From assembly GCA_905233775.1 (NCBI GenBank), contig CAJOEB010000049.1, positions 1-6,906 on the forward strand: a DNA stretch of 6,906 nucleotides. Direction: 5' to 3'. Made by a program: the position numbers and the translations under genes. Position 1 is the stretch's first letter. Every line of letters begins with the position of its first letter. Below the pieces are notes generated by a model, which was not told the DNA's origin, made no database searches, and saw nothing but the letters and a program-made list of their open reading frames with translations. The stretch comes from an uncultured Alphaproteobacteria bacterium. GTDB lineage: Bacteria; Pseudomonadota; Alphaproteobacteria; UBA3830. Of the stretch, positions 1 through 6,288 are shown in pieces.

Positions 1-74
1 CCTAGGTTTATAGCGTTAAAAGGAGTAATTAAATCGTGACATATCCTAGCAATAATTGCCGTTTCACTTCGCAT
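1..74 (-). CDS. chpT: Histidine phosphotransferase ChpT-like, N-terminal 25 residues only (runs off the window)
   Basis: Reading the minus strand from the ATG at 74 gives MRSETAIIARICHDLITPFN, then AINLG, where the window ends. The pattern ARxCHDxI(S/T)P-x2-AI is the phospho-accepting helix of ChpT, the dimeric phosphotransferase that in Alphaproteobacteria carries phosphate from the hybrid kinase CckA to the cell-cycle regulators CtrA and CpdR. His13 would be the phosphorylated residue, with Asp14 next to it. The start is supported by a GGAG at 82-85, seven bases upstream, and by an in-frame TGA at 90-92 that rules out a longer form. It is too short to show the C-terminal pseudo-ATPase domain, so I cannot tell whether the gene is intact. 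The alternative is another HisKA-like protein, but a CHD motif this close to the N-terminus favours ChpT. Confidence 0.72.
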   Translation of the reverse strand, partial: MRSETAIIARICHDLITPFNAINL

Positions 75-81
75 CGTGTAA

Positions 82-85
82 CTCC
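82..85 (-). promoter_or_regulatory. Ribosome-binding site of the chpT-like gene
   Basis: The minus strand reads GGAG seven bases before the ATG at 74, an ideal Shine-Dalgarno spacing, and this fixes the start of a gene that is otherwise visible only as a stub. Just upstream, 89-103 can form a small hairpin with a 6-bp stem (ATCATT/AATGAT) and a three-base loop. It ends three bases before the GGAG, so it may affect ribosome access, but it contains a single G-C pair and could be chance. Confidence 0.6.
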
Positions 86-238
86 ATGATCATTTTTAAT
101 GATGAAGCATAAATGAAAAAATTGCAATAGTTAATCTAAAATAAAATTAAAATTTTTTATAAATATTCATAAATATATCTAACATAATACAGAAAGAACT
201 AATTTCGAGCAGATAAAACCTTCCCATTATTTTATGCA

Positions 239-404
239 TCAATTGCTATAAATCTTAATATTACGCTTATTCTTAGCAGAACCTAATATATTTTTGATAC
301 AAATGAACGTTTCGTACTGATCAGGATCTATATCTTTTGATCATCTTGTTCAAGCCAATTACATCGTTCAATTTCACTTCTTATACTTCTTCAAACTTTT
401 GCAT
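239..404 (-). pseudogene. Possible remnant of a decayed coding sequence
   Basis: From an ATG at 404 the minus strand reads MQKFEEV, a stop, then EVKLNDVIGLNKMIKRYRS and a stop. A different frame from 328 gives DPDQYETFICIKNILGSAKN and nine more residues to a TGA at 239-241. The pieces are protein-like and nearly contiguous, but they lie in at least two frames with internal stops, as expected of a gene that has lost function. I do not recognise a family. In DNA this A+T-rich, short lysine-, asparagine- and isoleucine-rich frames also arise by chance, so this is only a suggestion. Confidence 0.18.
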
Positions 405-428
405 CACTTCTACAACTACAATATTAAT

Positions 429-455
429 TTAAGAAAACTTTAACATAAAATTAAC
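429..455. promoter_or_regulatory. Tandem CtrA-type boxes: three TTAA motifs at 11-base spacing
   Basis: On the plus strand TTAA begins at 429, 440 and 451, and the last two continue as TTAAC. This gives two overlapping copies of TTAA-N7-TTAAC, the recognition pattern of the alphaproteobacterial response regulator CtrA. The 11-base phase puts all three half-sites on one face of the helix. On the minus strand the boxes cover the -35 position of a possible promoter with TAATAT as its -10, a layout known for CtrA-activated promoters. Against this, TTAA is common in such A+T-rich DNA, and the site lies about 350 bases upstream of the chpT-like start. Its function is inferred. Confidence 0.35.
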
Positions 456-478
456 AAAAACTAAGTTTTACTTACTAA

Positions 479-823
479 TTAATCATCCTTTTTACTAGTT
501 GATGATAAACATCCTATTTGTTCCAGATATGTCCTTGCAATAGCTGTAGTTGCTTTTGAACCGTCTTTTCCAAAGTCAACTTCAACTTTATACTTTTCCC
601 TAATAAATGTTCTTAAAGCACCAGCTAAACATTCAACATAAAAGTTCTTATCCTCTTTTTTTACAAAAAACCAACTAAATGAACTTATCATTGGATGACT
701 ATAAAGAACAAACCAAGACTCTTCATTTGAAAAATTATGAAAGACACCAGTGCTAAAAACAGATTTAAAAACACCTAAATAATCATTCCATGATAAAGAA
801 AATGCTAACAATCGAATTTTCAT
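479..823 (-). CDS. Hypothetical protein, 114 residues, aromatic-rich
   Basis: I do not recognise this protein. The first half is rich in Phe, Trp and Tyr (residues 10-63). The second half looks like a compact alpha/beta or helical segment (YVECLAGALRTFIREKYKVE at 62-81), and the tail is charged (SKKDD). The N-terminus has a weakly hydrophobic stretch after K2 and R4 but no clear signal peptide. The ATG at 823 lies 20 bases after the stop of the upstream 126-residue gene. No good Shine-Dalgarno sequence precedes it, only GGA four bases before. In this frame the sequence is open back to a stop at 884-886 but contains no usable alternative start. It is probably the third gene of the same transcript, dependent on read-through from the gene before. 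It could also be the displaced 3' part of a gene split by a frameshift. Confidence 0.5.
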   Translation of the reverse strand: MKIRLLAFSLSWNDYLGVFKSVFSTGVFHNFSNEESWFVLYSHPMISSFSWFFVKKEDKNFYVECLAGALRTFIREKYKVEVDFGKDGSKATTAIARTYLEQIGCLSSTSKKDD

Positions 824-843
824 AAAATCCGGATCAGTAGGAC

Positions 844-1224
844 TTATTCCGCATTTTGAAGAAACCTTACAATAATACTGGAATTAATAGCAGAAATATC
901 CATATGTTTAAAAGCTCCAACTGACGACGAATTTAAAACTGCATGAGCTCTACAAAAACTTATTATACCATTCATGAAGTCGTTATCTTGATCTTGAGAA
1001 TGTTCATGAAATACATCTGATACTACATCTGTCTTTTCTACATTGTATCTACTTAATATCCCATCATTAAGATCTTTCTTTCGAAGTGGATCATCAGTTT
1101 CTTCAAAATGAAAACGTTTACTATCACATAATAAATCCATCAATTGAAGTTCAGAAGGTTCACTAAATAGTGGATTAAATATAAATAAAAATACAATATA
1201 TTTATAACAACTATGGTTCATCAT
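844..1224 (-). CDS. Hypothetical exported protein, about 126 residues, with signal peptide
   Basis: I do not recognise a family. The N-terminus is a short Sec-type signal: a lysine at 8, a hydrophobic core YIVFLFIFNPLF (9-20) and a likely signal peptidase I cut after Ser21. The mature part, about 105 residues, is polar and acidic, with a DQDND patch near 78-82 and two cysteines (33 and 91) that could form a disulfide in the periplasm. Translation probably starts at the second ATG (1221). The AAGGAG at 1228-1233 is six bases from that codon but only three from the ATG at 1224. The start lies inside the end of the 292-residue gene (stop at 1211-1213), so the two overlap by 11-14 bases and are likely translationally coupled. 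A soluble periplasmic or secreted role is inferred from the signal peptide alone. Confidence 0.62.
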   Translation of the reverse strand: MMNHSCYKYIVFLFIFNPLFSEPSELQLMDLLCDSKRFHFEETDDPLRKKDLNDGILSRYNVEKTDVVSDVFHEHSQDQDNDFMNGIISFCRAHAVLNSSSVGAFKHMDISAINSSIIVRFLQNAE

Positions 1225-2089
1225 TTTCTCCTTCTAATTCACTTTCCTCGGTACTTTCGCTACTAGAACTAGGTTTCATTGCGTCAATGTTCTTTCTACA
1301 TAAACTAATTTGATTTTTAATACCTTTGTATTTCGATAACTCATCTAACAAATATAAATTAACTTCTATTTTTCTTAGCTGCTCATCTAAATCCCCAATT
1401 CTCTCAAATAACTTTCCTCTCTCAAGATCATTTTGTTCTCGTTGCAAATCAACTATCATATCGTTTATAATAGGTAACTCTAATCTACATTCTTTAAGAA
1501 ACAAATCTCTTTTTTTCTTTTTATAATAGATACGAAGTTTTTGTTTATCTTCTTTTGATAGCTTTTTAGGTTGACAACAATTGCAGCAATGAAAACAACC
1601 TATCTTTCTCAAAACCTTAAATGAATCAAATCCTATCTGTACAAGACTAACAAGAGCTGGTATACCACCTCCTAATACACTTGCGGTAAATTCAATTTGG
1701 GGAGAATCATTTATTAACTGCAAAAAAGCAGCAGCACCACAAAATGTTAAACCTGCAGACGTCCATTCGCTGGATAATAATTTTTGGAATGGACTCATTA
1801 ATACATATTCTCGTTCAAGAGCTGGAACTTTTGCTTTTAAAAAACTTCTACCTGCAAGATACAACCATCCACCTACACCAACATAATCGATAACAGTTGC
1901 TGCAGTACTAAGACCAGATTGAGGACAGACACATTCATCGTCATTTGCTACTACATGGGCAAATCTTTGTACTGGAAAATAATGTTTAGTAAAAAATTCA
2001 CGAAAAGATGCATTAGTAACAAAAACCGTACATAAAAACATCATTAGCACGAATAAAAATTTTTTGCTATTAGTGTTACAAATACACAT
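1211..2089 (-). CDS. Hypothetical multi-spanning membrane protein with cysteine cluster and charged helical tail, 292 residues
   Basis: I do not recognise a family. An N-terminal signal sequence (KK at 9-10, hydrophobic 11-24, possible cut after Ala27) leads to a short segment with C53 and C55. Three further hydrophobic stretches lie at about 63-83, 111-126 and 134-154. The loop after the first is basic (K85, K87, R93, K103), the loop between the last two is short and acidic (NDSPQIE), and the region after the third is strongly basic. By the positive-inside rule this gives a cytoplasmic C-terminus. Directly after the last span comes CFHCCNCC (165-172), then KK and about 95 residues of charged, probably coiled-coil helix, ending in an acidic Ser/Glu tail. 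The start at 2089 is supported by GGAGG at 2100-2104 and a promoter at 2119-2147. It is the first gene of a likely three-gene operon. Its function is unknown. Confidence 0.7.
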   Translation of the reverse strand: MCICNTNSKKFLFVLMMFLCTVFVTNASFREFFTKHYFPVQRFAHVVANDDECVCPQSGLSTAATVIDYVGVGGWLYLAGRSFLKAKVPALEREYVLMSPFQKLLSSEWTSAGLTFCGAAAFLQLINDSPQIEFTASVLGGGIPALVSLVQIGFDSFKVLRKIGCFHCCNCCQPKKLSKEDKQKLRIYYKKKKRDLFLKECRLELPIINDMIVDLQREQNDLERGKLFERIGDLDEQLRKIEVNLYLLDELSKYKGIKNQISLCRKNIDAMKPSSSSESTEESELEGENDEP

Positions 2090-2099
2090 TATCTATCAT

Positions 2100-2104
2100 C
2101 CTCC
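2100..2104 (-). promoter_or_regulatory. GGAGG ribosome-binding site of the 292-residue membrane protein gene
   Basis: The minus strand reads GGAGG ten bases before the ATG at 2089. An ATG that directly follows the GGAGG (2097-2099) is too close to be used, so 2089 is the best start. This is among the strongest Shine-Dalgarno sequences in the window, suggesting that the gene is translated efficiently. Confidence 0.6.
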
Positions 2105-2118
2105 ATTATATAAGAGTA

Positions 2119-2147
2119 AGTATAACATACGTTTGGTAGGTTGTAAA
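2119..2147 (-). promoter_or_regulatory. Sigma70-type promoter for the hypothetical membrane/exported gene cluster
   Basis: The minus strand has TTTACA (2142-2147) as -35 and TATACT (2119-2124) as -10, separated by exactly 17 bases, with TG one base before the -10 as in extended -10 promoters. Transcription would start near 2112, leaving a leader of about 23 bases that contains the GGAGG. The geometry is close to ideal, and it lies in the 124-base gap after the ATP-grasp gene, so the downstream cluster probably has its own promoter and does not depend only on the translation operon. Confidence 0.6.
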
Positions 2148-2178
2148 TTTATGTAAGAAAAATAGTAATCCAAAAATT

Positions 2179-2200
2179 GTAAATAAAATATTTTATATAC
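2179..2200. repeat. Imperfect 22-base A+T palindrome after the ATP-grasp gene
   Basis: The core ATAAAATATTTTAT is a perfect 14-base palindrome. It extends to 22 bases (GTA...TAC ends) with one mismatched pair. It starts 14 bases after the stop codon of the ATP-grasp gene, where an operon could end, but it has almost no G-C pairs and no loop, so it is a poor intrinsic terminator. It could be a protein-binding site or chance in A+T-rich DNA. Confidence 0.3.
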
Positions 2201-2213
2201 TTAGCTATAACAA

Positions 2214-3260
2214 TTATTCTTCTGTCAGATATTTATTTGCTACTATTTTATCTCTTTCGATTAATGTTTGTATCTCTTCTGTAGACAGAACCGGTATATT
2301 CTCACCAAGTTTAAAATCCCAAATTACCGGATTCATTATACTCTTGCCACCACTAGCGTCTTCCGTAATTTCTCCGACTAAAACCCTATCACCGATTTCA
2401 TATAAATCTATCCGTATCAATGGAAATGGTTTTGATAATTTTTCACATAACTCAATCATCTTAATATAATTTTTTGGTTTTGGAATATTATTAAAACCAT
2501 GTGTATCTGCCTTTATATACAAACGTTTCCATTCCGGAACCGAATAGAAAGAAAAAGTCTTGCTATCAACATCTGTTTCAGAATTCTTCTTCATAGCTAA
2601 GCAATAAGCAACGAGCGGTTTTCCGAAAGAACAGAAGAACTTATAGTCTATGAGCTCATTTCCTTCTGGTTCAAGTAATTCTTCTGCAATAATTCGTTTG
2701 TTATCTATTTTAAATTCCTTTATTCCAGGTGTATTCTCGCAAAGAAAACGTAATTGTTTAACCATATCAGAAACATTTAATTTAGATTTATCAGATACAA
2801 GAATTACTTCTCGCCCAAAATTTCCTCGTACGGTCTTTAACACAAATTTATTCGGTAACAGATCCCAATTAATATCTTCCGGATTATCCCAAACACCCAG
2901 CAATTGTACTACATGTTCGTTGCCTACAATATCTGCAACATATTTTTTTGCAAAATATTTTGTACCGATAACTTTAGTAATCGGAGACTTAAAAAAATAA
3001 TTCTCAAGATAATAAGCAACTTTATCGTTCAAAGTACGAGGATGTTCATAGTTAGGAAGATACTCTCCTCCCTTTTGCATAAAAGCATTTTTTCTATAAT
3101 GTGTAAAACAGCTTTTTAACAATGGATTTTTATTTAATACAGAGTTTAGATAATTCAACTCTTGTTCAGTTTTATGATAATAATATCCACAAAACATAAG
3201 AGCCACAGATAAAGCAATTATTGTAATATTCTTTATCATATTGCGAAATTTCATAGGCAT
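2214..3260 (-). CDS. Membrane-anchored ATP-grasp amidoligase, TupA-like family
   Basis: The body matches the TupA-like ATP-grasp family, named after a teichuronopeptide biosynthesis protein. Members are thought to use ATP to form amide bonds on cell-surface polymers; the substrate here is unknown. Visible family blocks are KYFAKKYVADIVG (101-113), LLGVWDNPEDINWDLLPNKF then VLK (120-142, K142 likely binding ATP), the glycine loop RGNFG (145-149), IIAEELLEPEG (190-200), DYKFFCSFGKP (205-215), and IRIDLYEIGDRVLVGEIT (282-299), which holds the metal-binding D285 and E297. Residues 9-27 form a hydrophobic anchor after basic residues, so the enzyme probably sits on the inner face of the membrane or faces the periplasm. 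The gene starts 9 bases after the rbfA stop, in the place usually held by truB. The AAGAAGG upstream is spaced better for the third codon (ATG at 3254) than for 3260. The length, 348 residues, fits the family plus the anchor. Confidence 0.82.
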   Translation of the reverse strand: MPMKFRNMIKNITIIALSVALMFCGYYYHKTEQELNYLNSVLNKNPLLKSCFTHYRKNAFMQKGGEYLPNYEHPRTLNDKVAYYLENYFFKSPITKVIGTKYFAKKYVADIVGNEHVVQLLGVWDNPEDINWDLLPNKFVLKTVRGNFGREVILVSDKSKLNVSDMVKQLRFLCENTPGIKEFKIDNKRIIAEELLEPEGNELIDYKFFCSFGKPLVAYCLAMKKNSETDVDSKTFSFYSVPEWKRLYIKADTHGFNNIPKPKNYIKMIELCEKLSKPFPLIRIDLYEIGDRVLVGEITEDASGGKSIMNPVIWDFKLGENIPVLSTEEIQTLIERDKIVANKYLTEE

Positions 3261-3269
3261 TTCCCTTCT

Positions 3270-3677
3270 TTAAGAAGACGGTATATCAAGCTTTTTTAAG
3301 ATGTTTTCTATTTTTTCACCTTCTTCAAATGAGTTATCAACGAAAAAATGCAATTCAGGAACACGTTTTAAACGAATTGAAGCACCCAACTGGTTTCTTA
3401 ATTTATATTTGTTCAGCTCAAGGAAATCTATACATCGCTCTACTGAGATTTTTGGAGAAACAGACGCAATAAATATCTTGGAATATTGCAAATCCGGACT
3501 CATTTCGACCCCGGTTATCGCAATCATTGACGCCATAGACATATTTTCGCCACTAGAATTATCAGAATTAAGTGTACCACGCAGCAGAAATTCCGATAAA
3601 ACCCGTTTTACCTCACTTGCAACACGAACACGCCTAGGCGTTTCTCTTTTTCGGAGTAGATTTGGGTTAATTGTCAT
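3270..3677 (-). CDS. rbfA: 30S ribosome-binding factor A
   Basis: RbfA binds the 30S subunit and helps maturation of the 5' end of 16S rRNA, and it is needed for good growth in the cold. At 135 residues it has the usual length. Family blocks seen are the basic N-terminal helix RRVRVASEVKRVLSEFL (15-31), the strand ITGVEMSPDLQYSKIFIA (54-71), and RLKRVPELHFFVDNSFEEGE then KI (102-123), together a type II KH fold. A Ser/Asn-rich insert at 37-48 lies in the loop before the first central strand. The ATG at 3677 overlaps the infB stop as ATGA, so translation is probably coupled to infB. The only Shine-Dalgarno-like bases are a weak GAG inside the infB end. It sits directly after infB as in most bacteria. 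Confidence 0.95.
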   Translation of the reverse strand: MTINPNLLRKRETPRRVRVASEVKRVLSEFLLRGTLNSDNSSGENMSMASMIAITGVEMSPDLQYSKIFIASVSPKISVERCIDFLELNKYKLRNQLGASIRLKRVPELHFFVDNSFEEGEKIENILKKLDIPSS

Positions 3678-6229
3678 AGTTGACGCTCAATTTCTTCCAT
3701 TTCAAAGCATTCGATAACATCTCCGACATGTATATCGTTATAATTATCCAAACAAATACCGCATTCAAAGCCTTCACGAACTTCTTTTGCATCATCTTTA
3801 TGGCGTTTTAAAGATTTGATCTCTGTAGTATATATGACTGTACCATCTCGCAGTAAGCGCGCTTTTGCGCTGCGTTTTACCATACCATCGATAACCATAC
3901 ATCCGGCAATGCGTCCCAGTTTTGATACGTCAAATGTTTGTCTGACTTCTGCCGATCCAATAACCTGTTCTCTAACTTCAGGTGCCAGCAATCCGGACAT
4001 TATCGCTTTTATATCGTCCGTTAAATCATAGATTATCGAGTAATAACGTACCTGAATTTTGTCTCTGGCAATTTGGTTTCGAGCCTGCGCATTCGCCCTG
4101 ACATTAAACCCGAGAATTAACGCATTTGAAGCACGAGCCAATGCGACATCACTTTCGGTTATTTCACCAATTGCTGAATGAATGACTTTTACAGCAACTT
4201 CTTCTGTCGATAGCTTGTTTAAGCTAGCACAAATCGCTTCTGATGATCCTTGAACATCTGCTTTTACAATCACTGACAGAACTTTTAGCTTTTCATTTGT
4301 GCTTATCTGTGAGAACATCTGTTCAACAGAAACATGAGAAGAAACCACAAAAGCCTGCTCACGTTTCTTGCGATCACGATAATTTGCTACCTCTTTTGCT
4401 TTTGCTTCATCTTTTACAACAACAAAATCGTCTCCAGGAATAGTTGTTCCGTTAAAGCCAACTATTTCACCAGGTGCTCCAGGTGTAAGTTCTTTCAAAT
4501 TTTCTTTGCGATCATTTTTTATCGCCCGAACCTTTCCATAAACGCAACCGGATACAAAGATATCGCCGACTTTCAACGTACCTTTTTTTATAAGAACAGT
4601 TGCCACAGGCCCCTGCCCTTTTTCTACTTTAGATTCAATAACTACCCCTTCAGCCGTGCGATTAGGATTAGCTTTTAGATCCAACATTTCCGCCTGTAAA
4701 AGGATCGTCTCTTTCAACTTATCGAGATTTAAACCGCTTTTGGCTGAAATTTCAACATCCATAACCTCACCGCCGTACTTTTCGACTATAACTTCATGAT
4801 TAAGCAGATCTTTTCGCACATTATCGGCATTTGCTCCATGCTTATCCATCTTGTTTATCGCAACAACAATAGGAACCCCCGCAGCTTTAGCGTGATTTAT
4901 GGATTCTATAGTCTGCTCTTTGACGCTATCATCTCCAGCAACAACCAAAACAGCAATATCGGTGACATTTGCACCACGAGAACGCATTTCCGTAAAAGCT
5001 GCATGTCCCGGAGTATCTATAAATGTGATTTTACGACCATCATTGATAGTTATTTGATACGCGCCGATACTTTGAGTTATACCTCCGTCTTCTTTCATGG
5101 CAACATTTGTCTTACGTAATGCATCCAACAATGACGTCTTACCGTGATCGACGTGCCCCATAACCGTAACAACCGGAGGACGAGGTAATAAATCCGTTTC
5201 AGCATCTTCTATCTTTAATCCTATTTCGACATCGCTTTCGCTTAATCGCTTAGCGTTATGACCGAATTCTAAAATAATAAGCTCCGCCGTATCCGCGTCT
5301 ATAGTCTGGTTTGCCGTTGCCATAACACCGAGTTTCATAAGAGCCTTGATCACCTCGCCCGTTCTGACTGCCATACGATTGGACAATTCTTGAACACTGA
5401 TCGTTTCAGGCAAGATAACCTCTTTTACCACCTTTATATCAGGCGTTGTTTTTTGCACAAACTTATTCTTCTGTCTTGCTCTTCTGATGGATGTCAGTGA
5501 ACGAGTTCTGTCCTCATCATCAAAAGCTGTATAAATTGATACTCGCCCAGCTCCTGCCGAATATTTGCCTTTCAGTTCTCTTATATCTTTTTTGATTGCC
5601 GGACCTTTTCTTGACTGAGATGACCGATCCGGTTGGAAATCGTCATCATCATTATCAAAATCAGATGAGCGTTTTGCTCCTTTTCTGAAATACTGTTTGT
5701 TGTGCGAAATCTCCTGCTTTACATATGCAGCTCGAGCGTGATTTTTTGGTTTTTCTTCAACAAGCTCTTCAGCTAAATCTGTTTCATTGTTTTCTTCAAT
5801 AATCTTTTGTTTTTCCGCCTCTTCTTTTGCTCGCAGAAGCTCGGCTTCAGCTTCTTCCTGTCTGCGCCGTTCTTCCTCTTCTTCAGCTAACCTCTTGCGT
5901 TCTGCTTCTGCAATAGCCTCTTCTTCAAGCCTTTTCTGACGTAACTCAGCCTGTTCTTTCTCTTCCTTAAGTGCTCCTTGAACAGCCTTTATGCGACTTT
6001 CCAACTCTTGATCCGTCAAGCCTGCATTTTTGTTAAAAGCTTCCGTTTTTGATGCGGAGGAATGAGATATCCCCGCAAGAGGACGTTTCTTTTTTACCTC
6101 AACAGTAACAACTTTCGATTTTCCGTGCGAAAAACTTTGTTTTACCCGACCACCAAGCGGACTATCTCCAGTTTTTTTTAAATCAGTAGAGCGAGATAAA
6201 CTCAAAGTACCTTTTTTTACTTCTGCCAT
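3674..6229 (-). CDS. infB: Translation initiation factor IF-2
   Basis: IF-2 is the GTPase that brings initiator tRNA to the 30S subunit and promotes 50S joining. The 851 residues are laid out as follows: an alphaproteobacterial N-terminus with [20 protein letters not shown] (30-49), a long Glu/Lys/Arg-rich coiled coil (about 74-160), an Asp-rich basic linker, the IF2_N domain (278-330), and the GTPase domain. The G motifs are GHVDHGKT (358-365), GGITQSIGA with switch Thr385, DTPGH (405-409), NKMD (459-462) and SAK (495-497). Domain II follows (from about 526), then domain III with [18 protein letters not shown] (649-666) and the C-terminal fMet-tRNA-binding barrel ([16 protein letters not shown] at 771-786). 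The start is 59 bases after the nusA stop, with AGGAG at 6242-6246, a rather long 12 bases from the ATG. The stretch [10 protein letters not shown] (431-440) departs from the usual AADDGVMPQT. The protein otherwise looks complete and functional. Confidence 0.98.
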   Translation of the reverse strand: MAEVKKGTLSLSRSTDLKKTGDSPLGGRVKQSFSHGKSKVVTVEVKKKRPLAGISHSSASKTEAFNKNAGLTDQELESRIKAVQGALKEEKEQAELRQKRLEEEAIAEAERKRLAEEEEERRRQEEAEAELLRAKEEAEKQKIIEENNETDLAEELVEEKPKNHARAAYVKQEISHNKQYFRKGAKRSSDFDNDDDDFQPDRSSQSRKGPAIKKDIRELKGKYSAGAGRVSIYTAFDDEDRTRSLTSIRRARQKNKFVQKTTPDIKVVKEVILPETISVQELSNRMAVRTGEVIKALMKLGVMATANQTIDADTAELIILEFGHNAKRLSESDVEIGLKIEDAETDLLPRPPVVTVMGHVDHGKTSLLDALRKTNVAMKEDGGITQSIGAYQITINDGRKITFIDTPGHAAFTEMRSRGANVTDIAVLVVAGDDSVKEQTIESINHAKAAGVPIVVAINKMDKHGANADNVRKDLLNHEVIVEKYGGEVMDVEISAKSGLNLDKLKETILLQAEMLDLKANPNRTAEGVVIESKVEKGQGPVATVLIKKGTLKVGDIFVSGCVYGKVRAIKNDRKENLKELTPGAPGEIVGFNGTTIPGDDFVVVKDEAKAKEVANYRDRKKREQAFVVSSHVSVEQMFSQISTNEKLKVLSVIVKADVQGSSEAICASLNKLSTEEVAVKVIHSAIGEITESDVALARASNALILGFNVRANAQARNQIARDKIQVRYYSIIYDLTDDIKAIMSGLLAPEVREQVIGSAEVRQTFDVSKLGRIAGCMVIDGMVKRSAKARLLRDGTVIYTTEIKSLKRHKDDAKEVREGFECGICLDNYNDIHVGDVIECFEMEEIERQL

Positions 6230-6241
6230 GTTCTAAAAATT

Positions 6242-6246
6242 CTCCT
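6242..6246 (-). promoter_or_regulatory. Ribosome-binding site of infB
   Basis: The minus strand reads AGGAG 12 bases before the infB ATG at 6229, longer than the usual 5-9. No nearer ATG, GTG or TTG in the infB frame precedes the conserved N-terminus, so the start stands. The long spacing may lower initiation. The 59-base gap to nusA shows no promoter or terminator that I can support. Confidence 0.45.
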
Positions 6247-6288
6247 GCTCTATCAAAAACAATAATCCACCACTTAAAAAATATCCTA

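Larger units (their letters stand above)
75..478. other. Long A+T-rich intergenic region with no intact gene
   Basis: About 400 bases without a supportable gene lie between the 114-residue hypothetical gene and the chpT-like gene. G+C falls to about 10% at 121-180. Inside are three phased TTAA motifs (429-455), short broken minus-strand frames (239-404) and the leader of the chpT-like gene. I found no convincing -35/-10 pair close to position 74. The best -10-like hexamer on the minus strand is TAATAT next to the TTAA motifs near 422-427. That would give the chpT-like transcript a leader of over 300 bases. No tRNA or G+C-rich terminator is visible. Confidence 0.6.

Noticed and set aside
86..343. 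Repeated TGATCA-type palindromes (86-93, 317-324, 338-343)
   Set aside because: They are six- to eight-base sites with irregular spacing in A+T-rich DNA, and there is no consistent flanking sequence to suggest an operator array.
376..411. Three copies of ACTTCT as a direct repeat
   Set aside because: They are short, unevenly spaced copies, explained by a run of Glu-Val-like codons in a possible decayed minus-strand frame or by chance.
457..469. Possible terminator after the 114-residue gene (AAAAC-TTA-GTTTT on the minus strand, then T-rich)
   Set aside because: The stem is only five pairs with a single G-C pair and a three-base loop. It is too weak to call an intrinsic terminator, though some end of transcription is expected nearby.
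2032..2089. Lipoprotein signal at Cys20 of the 292-residue membrane protein
   Set aside because: The residues before the cysteine (MFL) do not fit the lipobox pattern; an ordinary signal sequence or membrane anchor is a better reading.
3301..3717. Open frame of 138 codons on the plus strand
   Set aside because: It lies antisense to rbfA and the end of infB, both unmistakable genes. Its product has no recognisable domain and no supporting ribosome-binding site. The other plus-strand frames (for example 1326-1526, 2650-3000, 4334-4678, 4796-5119) are rejected for the same reason.
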